This document shows positions 1-5,254 of a stretch of DNA of 5,803 bases, piece after piece. The DNA is from Coriobacteriaceae bacterium (GTDB taxonomy: Bacteria > Actinomycetota > Coriobacteriia > Coriobacteriales > Eggerthellaceae). Below the pieces are notes generated by a model. It was not told the DNA's origin and made no database searches. It saw only the letters and a program-made list of their open reading frames with translations. Location: NCBI GenBank assembly GCA_015062635.1, contig SUUF01000001.1, positions 48,864 through 54,666 of the forward strand, given 5' to 3'. The stretch's first letter is position 1; the number at the start of each line of letters is the position of its first letter. The translations under genes and the position numbers were made by a program.

Positions 1-43
1 CGAGGAAACGTTGCATCCTCGCGTTGCGTCCGGCGCTTGCCGG
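1..43 (-). terminator. Possible 3' hairpins after the phosphatase gene
   Basis: Directly after the TAG at 45-47, the minus-strand transcript can fold CCGGC-AAGC-GCCGG (30-43). It can then form a second stem, CGAGGA/TCCTCG with a 9-nt loop (1-21). The window ends at the base of the second stem, so a U-tract cannot be seen. Either hairpin could be the intrinsic terminator of the sensor gene. Confidence 0.35.
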
Positions 44-44
44 G

Positions 45-2873
45 CTACCAGCGCTTTACGAGGGTCACGACGTTGGAGCCGTCGACGCGCTCGTAGCGCA
101 TCTCGTCGACGCTGCGCTTCGCCATCAGGATGCCGAGGCCGCCGATGGGCACGTCCATGATGTCGCCGGGCGTGACGGCATCGGGCTTCGCGAGCGGGTC
201 GAACGGAATGCCGTTGTCGATGATGTCGATGGCGACCGCCGGCGGCTCGGCGCTGTAGGTATAGCTCACATGCACGATGCCCGGGTCTTCCTCGGTCGCG
301 TCGGGATACGCATAGCGGCACGAGTTCACGAACAACTCCTCGACGGCGATGTCGATCTGGTTCTGGGCGCGCAACGGGCACAGGCGCCGGTCGAGCTCGG
401 CATGGATGAACTCGTAGACCCGCGTCAGCTCGTCGACGTCGGCCGGAACCGAAATCGTCGACGTCAGCTCGGGAGGCACGCCCACCTCGAGCGAGAGGAT
501 CGTGATGTCGTCCGATTGCTCGGCGTCGCCCGCGAAGGCCGCCACGTCGCGGCGCACGGCTTCGACGAGCGCGCGCGGATGCAGCGAGACATTGCCCTTC
601 GCGAGCGCCTCGAGCCGCGCCTCGCCATACTGCTCCTCGGCGGCGTCCATGGCCTCGGTCACGCCATCGGTGAACAGCAGGAGCTGCTCGCCCGGCCGGC
701 AATCGAGGGAAAACGTGCGATACGGCAAGCCGTCGAACATGCCGAGCGGAATTCCTGAGCGCTTTCTCAGCCAACGCCACGAATTGGGAAGAGCGCCGGC
801 GCCATCAGGTGCATCCTCTTCCGAACCATATGCCCACATCAAAGGCGGGTTGTGGCCGGCGTTCACGTAATCAATGTGCCCGGTGCCGTAGTCGAGCACG
901 CCGACCCATGCCGTCACGAACATGCCGGCCTCGTTGCCGTCGCACAGCAGGTGGTTCACGTTCTCGATGGCCTCTCCGAGCTCCATGCCGCTCGACACGT
1001 AATTGCGTATCTGCGATTTCGCCTCCATCATGAACAGCGCCGCCGGCACGCCCTTGCCCGACACGTCGGCCACGACGAAACCGAGCTTGCCCGATTCGGG
1101 CGTGCAGCCTTCGCCGACGAGGAAGAAGTCGTAAAAGTCGCCGCCCACTTCCTTCGCGGCATTCATCGAGGCGTATATGTCGAACTTCAAGATATCGGGG
1201 TACGGCGGGAAGATGCGCGGCAGGGCGCTCTCCTGGATGGCCTTCGCCGTCGCGAGCTCGGCATCCATGCGCGTCTCGGCCTCGCGTATCCACCCCTTCA
1301 TCGCATCGACCGTGGTGTTGATGCCGTCGGAAAGCGATCGGAACTCGAGCGTGATCGGCTCGTCCACGCGCGCGTCGAGGTCGCCGCCCGTGATGCGCCC
1401 GAGCACCTCGTTCGTCTTGACGATGCGCTGCAGCACCATGCGGTTCAGCAGCTGCGACACCATGATGAACACGGCGAGCAGCAAGACGAACGTCGTGAGC
1501 GTCGTCGACGTCATCGTGTCGATGCGGTTGGCGTACACCATCTCGGCCGGCATGATCATCGTCGCCGTCGCCCCGTCGTCCGCTTGCCGCTGAGAATAGA
1601 GGTATGCAATTTCCGGAATGACGTTGTGTGCCATGCCGTCCGTGTCAGCGCTTATCGAAGCCAGCGTTTCCGCCGGGGTTTCGCGCAGGATCGTGTCGTC
1701 GAACACGATGCGCTGCATCTCGCCCGATTCGAGGCTCGCCTGCATCGCGTCGTATATCTCGGGGAGCACCTCGGGCGCGTCCGACGTGTCAAGCCCCTCG
1801 ACGTTGCTGAGGTACACGTTCTTCCCCGAGGTGATCAACACGATGCCGTCAGCTTCGACCGTGTACCCGTTGAGCAAACCGTCGATCGAAATGCCGCGCG
1901 CATAATCGTCGAACGCCTTCTCCGCGTCGAATTCCCCGGACCCGGCAACCAACGTGTCGATCAGCTCCTCGACCGCCTGAACGCGATCGCTCGATTCATC
2001 CAGCTGGTTGCACAGGTACGTCGTCTCGCTCTGCATAAGCGCATATGCGGCATCGCGTTCGGTTTGGGTGATCGCAACGAAACTCACTTCCGCCATGACC
2101 GAGAACGTCACCACGCCCACGGCGACCAAGCCGACGCCGAACAGCACGCTCAGGCTCACGCCAGCGCGCCACGCGTCGATCCGCCGGGCGAGCGCATCGG
2201 CCAAGACGCAGGCACCGGCCATCAAGGCTCCGTCGAGCCATGCCTGCACGCGAACGTCGCCCAGCCTTACAGCCCAATCGACCGCCGCAGCCGCGATCGC
2301 CGAATCGCCTGGTTGGCTAACGCCGAGATCCGCGAGGTTCACCCTGCTCGCGATCTCGCCGAGTATCGAGGAAACCACGCTCGTGATGAACCCCAGGCTG
2401 TAGAGCCACGATACGACCAGGCAGATGAGGATGATGGAAACGACCCGCCGGGGCGTGGGCGGATTCCCGCCGAGGGCGAAGGCGAACAGCACCGCCAAAA
2501 GGAAGCCCATAACCGTGAACATCACGATCGATGTGACCGGGGTCACATATACCAGCTCGTAGTAGTCGAGGGGCAACCATACCGCATGGATGTACATGAT
2601 CGCGCCCGCAATCAGGCCGAGCGTGGCACCCGACAAGACGCCGAGCATGAGCGAACCGACCGCGACGGGCAACAGCAGGACAACGATATAGGCCGATTCG
2701 CGTGCGCCAAATGCCGCGGGAAGGGTGATGCCCGCGAATCCCAGCTGGCAGAACATGAGCGACCCGCAGACGAGGAACGAGGCGACGAAGAGCATGACGC
2801 GCAACAGCCGGGGGCTCTCGGCCATCAGGCCCCGCCACTGGAAGGCGCGCGTTATTCCCTTTTGTGCCGCCAT
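45..2873 (-). CDS. Membrane sensor with HAMP, SpoIIE/RsbU-type PP2C phosphatase and C-terminal RsbW-like HATPase domain
   Basis: The 942-residue product has hydrophobic helices at about 23-43, 60-80, 81-100, 109-135, 143-170, 213-230 and 237-266. An external loop follows at about 268-456, then a helix at 457-477. HAMP spans about 474-527 and leads into a signalling helix ending AKAIQESALP, typical of RsbU-like proteins. The phosphatase domain shows EVGGDFYDF (575-583), VADVSGKG (601-608), NAGHNPPL (671-678), LLLFTDGVTEA (731-741) and SDDITIL (787-793). The likely metal-binding aspartates D579, D603, D736 and D789 are all present. The C-terminal GHKL fold has an N-box ending E846-L-F-V-N850, DNGIPFDP (886-893) and GGLGI (911-915). 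By family knowledge it should dephosphorylate a phosphorylated STAS anti-anti-sigma protein, and the GHKL domain may bind or phosphorylate that protein. The ligand and partner are unknown. I chose the ATG at 2873 because a GGTGGAG Shine-Dalgarno lies 5 nt upstream. An in-frame ATG at 2909 directly abuts the candidate -10 box, and longer versions would run antisense through the neighbouring gene. The stop is TAG. Confidence 0.93.
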   Translation of the reverse strand: MAAQKGITRAFQWRGLMAESPRLLRVMLFVASFLVCGSLMFCQLGFAGITLPAAFGARESAYIVVLLLPVAVGSLMLGVLSGATLGLIAGAIMYIHAVWLPLDYYELVYVTPVTSIVMFTVMGFLLAVLFAFALGGNPPTPRRVVSIILICLVVSWLYSLGFITSVVSSILGEIASRVNLADLGVSQPGDSAIAAAAVDWAVRLGDVRVQAWLDGALMAGACVLADALARRIDAWRAGVSLSVLFGVGLVAVGVVTFSVMAEVSFVAITQTERDAAYALMQSETTYLCNQLDESSDRVQAVEELIDTLVAGSGEFDAEKAFDDYARGISIDGLLNGYTVEADGIVLITSGKNVYLSNVEGLDTSDAPEVLPEIYDAMQASLESGEMQRIVFDDTILRETPAETLASISADTDGMAHNVIPEIAYLYSQRQADDGATATMIMPAEMVYANRIDTMTSTTLTTFVLLLAVFIMVSQLLNRMVLQRIVKTNEVLGRITGGDLDARVDEPITLEFRSLSDGINTTVDAMKGWIREAETRMDAELATAKAIQESALPRIFPPYPDILKFDIYASMNAAKEVGGDFYDFFLVGEGCTPESGKLGFVVADVSGKGVPAALFMMEAKSQIRNYVSSGMELGEAIENVNHLLCDGNEAGMFVTAWVGVLDYGTGHIDYVNAGHNPPLMWAYGSEEDAPDGAGALPNSWRWLRKRSGIPLGMFDGLPYRTFSLDCRPGEQLLLFTDGVTEAMDAAEEQYGEARLEALAKGNVSLHPRALVEAVRRDVAAFAGDAEQSDDITILSLEVGVPPELTSTISVPADVDELTRVYEFIHAELDRRLCPLRAQNQIDIAVEELFVNSCRYAYPDATEEDPGIVHVSYTYSAEPPAVAIDIIDNGIPFDPLAKPDAVTPGDIMDVPIGGLGILMAKRSVDEMRYERVDGSNVVTLVKRW

Positions 2874-2878
2874 CGCAA

Positions 2879-2885
2879 CTCCACC
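2879..2885 (-). promoter_or_regulatory. Ribosome binding site of the phosphatase gene
   Basis: Read on the minus strand, GGTGGAG lies 5 nt before the ATG at 2873. It decides between this start and the in-frame ATG 12 codons upstream at 2909, which has no comparable purine-rich site. Confidence 0.7.
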
Positions 2886-2910
2886 GTCTCGCCCGCCTGC
2901 TTTCCGCATG

Positions 2911-2939
2911 ATTGTACCGCGACGAACCGCGTCGGTGCA
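2911..2939 (-). promoter_or_regulatory. Candidate promoter of the phosphatase gene
   Basis: A TACAAT hexamer (2911-2916, read on the minus strand) matches the sigma-70 -10 consensus at five of six positions. At 17-nt spacing the -35 position reads TGCACC, a weak match of three of six. Transcription would begin near 2904 and leave a leader of about 30 nt containing the ribosome binding site. A 5-bp inverted repeat (CGACG/CGTCG, 2920-2934) lies in the spacer. The AT-rich -10 stands out in a GC-rich background, but the call rests mainly on that hexamer. Confidence 0.4.
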
Positions 2940-2940
2940 T

Positions 2941-2966
2941 GGCGGCACGCGCCGTCTTTCTTTCGG
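2941..2966 (+). terminator. Weak terminator-like hairpin in the divergent intergenic region
   Basis: On the plus strand, bases 2941-2946 can pair with 2951-2956 (six pairs including one G-U) around an ACGC loop. A T-rich run, TCTTTCTTTC, follows. The stem is short. It lies upstream of the candidate plus-strand promoter, so it could only stop antisense read-through coming from the phosphatase side. Chance pairing in GC-rich DNA is a real alternative. Confidence 0.18.
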
Positions 2967-2971
2967 CTGCA

Positions 2972-3001
2972 TGTATACGCCCCCCGGCATTCGGGTATGA
3001 T
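2972..3001 (+). promoter_or_regulatory. Candidate promoter of the zinc-ribbon membrane protein gene
   Basis: TATGAT (2996-3001) matches the sigma-70 -10 consensus at five of six positions and is preceded by a GGG. The -35 area around 2972-2977 (TGTATA at 18-nt spacing) is weak. A small CCCG/CGGG inverted repeat sits just upstream of the -10 (2983-2995). Transcription would begin near 3008, giving a leader of about 19 nt that contains the strong ribosome binding site. It is back-to-back with the opposing phosphatase promoter, with about 80 bp between the two -10 boxes. Confidence 0.4.
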
Positions 3002-3015
3002 GGCTCCAAACGATG

Positions 3016-3022
3016 AAGGAGG
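3016..3022 (+). promoter_or_regulatory. Strong ribosome binding site of the zinc-ribbon gene
   Basis: AAGGAGG is a near-perfect anti-Shine-Dalgarno match 4 nt before the ATG at 3027. It fixes the start. Much longer upstream extensions of the same frame run antisense across the phosphatase gene and are not credible. Confidence 0.8.
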
Positions 3023-3026
3023 CACC

Positions 3027-3887
3027 ATGAACGGTACGAACTGCCCGAACTGCAACGCGCCCGTCGACCCCTATGACCGTTTCTGCGAAAGCTGCGGAAC
3101 CCTCTTGACCACCTCGAAGGCCACTGCGTCCGAAACGCCCGTTGCCGGAACCGAGTCCGTCGAGCAGCAGCAGGCCGCTTCCGCCGACGTCGCGTCGCCG
3201 GCCGAAGCCACGCCGTTCGACCCCTCCTCGCCCGCCGCGGTGGCAGCGCCCTTCGCAGCCGGCGCTTCGGCGGCCTATGGGTCGGCGGCCGCCGAACCCG
3301 ACGGGTCGCCCTACGCGAAAGCGGTCGACTACGCGCACGGCAACGGCACACCGTTCGAAGCGCAACCGCAGCAGCAGTCTTACGGCGAGGCGACCTACGC
3401 CTCCCCGACGTATGCGGCGCCCACCTACGCCGCGCCGGCCGCACCGACAGCGCCCTATGCTTCCGCTTCGGCAGCCGTGGCCCCCGGCGCGGCCTTCGGG
3501 CTCTCCATCACGAGCCTGGTGCTCGGCATCCTCGGCATCATCAGCTTCGGCGTGATGTTCTTCCTGGGCTTCGTCGGAATCATCCTGGGCATCATCGCGT
3601 TGGTGATGCGGTCGGGATACCGGAAACGCGGCCTCTATGACAGCCACTCCGGCGCCACGCTCGGCCTTTCCATCGCCGGCATCATCACGAACCTGCTCGC
3701 CCTCATCATGCTCGCGGCCATCGTGATAGTCGGCGTAGCGGTGTACGAAAACGAGGACCTTTACGACGAGATCATGACCGACGAGCAAATCGAGCAGCTC
3801 ATCGAAGACCAGGAGCAGGAGCTTTCGGAGCTCGAGGAAGAGCTTACCGAGGAACTCGACGCCCAATCCGGCAAGCAGAACGCATAG
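3027..3887 (+). CDS. Zinc-ribbon DUF4190-like membrane protein with acidic coiled-coil tail
   Basis: The 286-residue product begins with a treble-clef or rubredoxin-like zinc ribbon: C6-P-N-C9, then C20-E-S-C23. Residues about 28-155 are a low-complexity linker rich in Ala, Pro, Ser, Tyr and Gln, including three TYA(A/S)P repeats at 123-137. Hydrophobic segments at about 157-194 (probably a helical hairpin with glycine-rich turns) and 211-239 carry the GLSITSLVLGILGI and GLSIAGI patterns typical of DUF4190 proteins. In that family a short membrane unit is often joined to an N-terminal zinc ribbon. The tail, 241-279, is strongly acidic (Glu, Asp, Gln) and looks like a coiled coil. The molecular function is unknown; a membrane-anchored scaffold or stress-envelope role is only a guess. 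The gene is divergent from the phosphatase gene and convergent with hemW. The start is set by AAGGAGG just upstream and the stop is TAG. Confidence 0.9.
   Translation: MNGTNCPNCNAPVDPYDRFCESCGTLLTTSKATASETPVAGTESVEQQQAASADVASPAEATPFDPSSPAAVAAPFAAGASAAYGSAAAEPDGSPYAKAVDYAHGNGTPFEAQPQQQSYGEATYASPTYAAPTYAAPAAPTAPYASASAAVAPGAAFGLSITSLVLGILGIISFGVMFFLGFVGIILGIIALVMRSGYRKRGLYDSHSGATLGLSIAGIITNLLALIMLAAIVIVGVAVYENEDLYDEIMTDEQIEQLIEDQEQELSELEEELTEELDAQSGKQNA
3393..3437 (+). repeat. Three 15-nt coding repeats (TYA-A/S-P pentapeptides)
   Basis: Residues 123-137 of the zinc-ribbon protein read TYASP, TYAAP, TYAAP in tandem. They lie in the linker between the zinc ribbon and the membrane segments. Such linkers often vary in length between strains. 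The repeat probably acts as a flexible spacer and does not look like a folded domain. Confidence 0.6.
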
Positions 3888-3925
3888 CCGGGCAGCCGCA
3901 AGCCCTGATTCCAGAATCGAGCAGA

Positions 3926-3948
3926 CCGCGCTCGCGTTGCATGCGCGG
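3926..3948. other. Stem-loop after the zinc-ribbon gene
   Basis: CCGCGC (3926-3931) pairs with GCGCGG (3943-3948) around an 11-nt loop, 38 nt past the stop codon. No T-tract follows on either strand, so it is not a classical intrinsic terminator. It might stabilise the 3' end, or mean nothing in this GC-rich sequence. Between 3888 and 3975 I see nothing else except a tight GATTC/GAATC inverted repeat at 3907-3918. Confidence 0.25.
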
Positions 3949-3975
3949 GCATAGCATCGGCGACATGCCCATGCC

Positions 3976-4080
3976 GCCACAAGTGTGTCCCCGGTCGCCA
4001 CAAGTATGTCCCCGGTCGCCCAGGGACATACTCCGGACGACACATGTATGTCCCCGGACGCCACATGTATGTCCCCAATG
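3976..4080. repeat. Array of five 21-bp units between convergent genes, middle unit inverted
   Basis: Five consecutive units of exactly 21 bp occupy 3976-3996, 3997-4017, 4018-4038, 4039-4059 and 4060-4080. Units 1, 2, 4 and 5 share the form GCCACA followed by (A/T)GT(A/G)TGTCCCC and then CGG(T/A)C; the last unit diverges at its end. Units 1-2 carry ACAAGT and units 4-5 carry ACATGT, so the two flanks form sub-families. Unit 3 reads GGGACATACT where the others read AGTATGTCCC, and its reverse complement aligns with unit 2 without shifting the 21-bp register. The array lies between the 3' ends of the zinc-ribbon gene and hemW, a usual position for REP/BIME-type extragenic palindromes. No transposase is visible. 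The function is unknown: a protein-binding array, a transcript 3' structure or a mobile repeat are all possible. Confidence 0.9.
4003..4032. other. Perfect 10-bp inverted repeat formed by units 2 and 3 of the array
   Basis: AGTATGTCCC (4003-4012) is exactly complementary to GGGACATACT (4023-4032), with a 10-nt spacer. An alternative 9-bp pairing joins GGGACATAC (4023-4031) with GTATGTCCC of unit 4 (4046-4054), so the central unit can pair either way. RNA from either convergent transcript would carry this hairpin. No U-tract follows, so termination would have to be factor-dependent or work by 3'-end protection. Confidence 0.7.
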
Positions 4081-4096
4081 GACCAGGCAAATCGCG

Positions 4097-5221
4097 TTAC
4101 GGCGCGAGTTCCAGCAGGCGGCCGTACAGGCGGTTTCCCAAAAGCCACCCGGCTTCGGTCGGAACATAGCGGCCCTCACGGCGCGCAACCAGCCCCTCGT
4201 CCACGAGCTCGGAAAACGCCGCCGGCGCATCGGGCAGCAGCCGCGACGCCTCTGCCACCTGCGATTCGTCCACGCCACGGGTCATGCGCATGCCGAGCAT
4301 CAGGTCTTCGGCCGCCATCTGGCGCGCATCGAGCCTTTCCTCCACCTCGCCGTCGCGCACGCGCTCGCGGCACTGCGCGTCCTGGCGCATCGTCACGGCA
4401 GAGCTCCCGATGCCGAGATACGGCACGCCCGTCCAGTAGGCGGTGTTGTGCCGGCTCTCGAAACCGGGAAGCGCATAGCTTGCCACCTCGTAGCGGTGGA
4501 ACCCCTCCCCGTGCAGGATGCGCGCGGCATCGCGCATCATCTTTGCCTGCACATCGGGGTCGGGCTCGGGCATGCGGCCCGCCTCGACGAGCGCGTCGAA
4601 GGGCGTGCCCTCCTCAATCGCAAGCGGGTAGACGCTCACATGCCTCACTCCCAGCGCAACGGCCTCGCGCACGTCGGACGCGAACGAATCGGCGGTCTGC
4701 CCGGGAATGCCGCACATCAGGTCGATGCTGACGTTCTCGAAACGCTCCTGCGCCATGCGAATCGCCTCACGTGCGTGGCCGGCATCGTGGATGCGCCCGA
4801 GCGTTCGCAGCACCTCGTCGTCGAAGCTCTGCACGCCGAGCGAGAGCCGGTTCACGCCGAGCGCCCACAGGTCGCGCACCATGTTCGGCGTCAGGCTCTC
4901 GGGGTTCGCCTCCATCGTGCACTCGACCTCGGGCGTGAGGTGCATCGAGAGGGAAAGCGTGTACAGCAGCATCGAGAGCCGGGAAAGGCCGATATGGCTC
5001 GGCGTCCCACCGCCGAGGTAGACGGTCTGGACGTGCCCGAGCAGGCCCCGGCGCCCCGCCCGGCGCACCTCGAGCACGAGCCGCTCGACGTATTCATCGA
5101 TACGCGCGTCATCTGCGGCGACGGCATCGGTCGCGAAATCGCAATAGCGGCACCGTTGCTTGCAGAACGGCACATGGATGTACAGCGCGCGATACGGCTC
5201 CCATTCCCGCGGTTCGGCCAT
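4097..5221 (-). CDS. hemW: HemW, radical-SAM haem chaperone (HemN-like coproporphyrinogen oxidase family)
   Basis: The 374-residue product has the usual HemW length. The radical-SAM cluster motif C20-x3-C24-x2-C27 sits in YIHVPFCKQRCRYCDF near the N terminus. It is followed by GGGTP (70-74, SAM binding), MEANPES (103-109), LGVQSFD (128-134) and GIPGQT (171-176). SRHNTAYW (256-263) matches the HN..YW signature of HemW. A HemN C-terminal helical or winged domain covers about 296-370. HemW proteins are cytoplasmic, bind a 4Fe-4S cluster and haem, and are thought to deliver haem to apo-proteins; they lack coproporphyrinogen oxidase activity and are often misannotated as HemN. The short N terminus before the motif favours HemW over HemN. 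The start is supported by AGGAGG 8 nt upstream. The gene lies 33 nt after the dihydrouridine synthase gene on the same strand, so the two are probably co-transcribed. Confidence 0.92.
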   Translation of the reverse strand: MAEPREWEPYRALYIHVPFCKQRCRYCDFATDAVAADDARIDEYVERLVLEVRRAGRRGLLGHVQTVYLGGGTPSHIGLSRLSMLLYTLSLSMHLTPEVECTMEANPESLTPNMVRDLWALGVNRLSLGVQSFDDEVLRTLGRIHDAGHAREAIRMAQERFENVSIDLMCGIPGQTADSFASDVREAVALGVRHVSVYPLAIEEGTPFDALVEAGRMPEPDPDVQAKMMRDAARILHGEGFHRYEVASYALPGFESRHNTAYWTGVPYLGIGSSAVTMRQDAQCRERVRDGEVEERLDARQMAAEDLMLGMRMTRGVDESQVAEASRLLPDAPAAFSELVDEGLVARREGRYVPTEAGWLLGNRLYGRLLELAP

Positions 5222-5229
5222 CTGGTCTT

Positions 5230-5235
5230 CCTCCT
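5230..5235 (-). promoter_or_regulatory. Ribosome binding site of hemW
   Basis: AGGAGG, read on the minus strand, ends 8 nt before the ATG at 5221. It lies inside the 33-nt gap after the upstream gene. I see no promoter in that gap, which agrees with hemW being read from an upstream promoter. Confidence 0.75.
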
Positions 5236-5254
5236 CGCCGTCCTGCCGCCTGCG

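Noticed and set aside
852..3026. Plus-strand open frame of over 2 kb leading into the zinc-ribbon gene
   Set aside because: It is antisense to the phosphatase, Arg/His-rich and without recognisable domains. It is a shadow of GC-ending codons, and the real start at 3027 has AAGGAGG.
2317..3444. Minus-strand open frame of 375 codons spanning the divergent intergenic region
   Set aside because: Its composition is Arg/Ala/Pro-rich, it overlaps two well-supported genes in other frames and it has no domain signal.
3907..3918. GATTC/GAATC inverted repeat as a terminator of the zinc-ribbon gene
   Set aside because: The loop would be only 2 nt and no T-tract follows, so a stable terminator hairpin is not expected.
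3976..4080. CRISPR array
   Set aside because: The units are contiguous with no unique spacers, the period is only 21 bp, one unit is inverted and no cas gene is nearby.
2874..4148. Upstream extension of the phosphatase frame on the minus strand, giving a protein of 1367 residues
   Set aside because: The extra N-terminal part is Arg/Gly-rich, antisense to the zinc-ribbon gene and passes through the repeat array. A good ribosome binding site and candidate promoter support the start at 2873.
3985..4731. Plus-strand open frame of 248 codons starting in the repeat array
   Set aside because: Most of it is antisense to hemW and of low-complexity Arg/Ala/Pro composition. Its start lies inside the repeats and has no ribosome binding site.
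4097..5221. Annotation as oxygen-independent coproporphyrinogen III oxidase (HemN)
   Set aside because: The N terminus before the cysteine motif is short and the CxxxCxxCDF plus HN..YW signatures fit HemW better.
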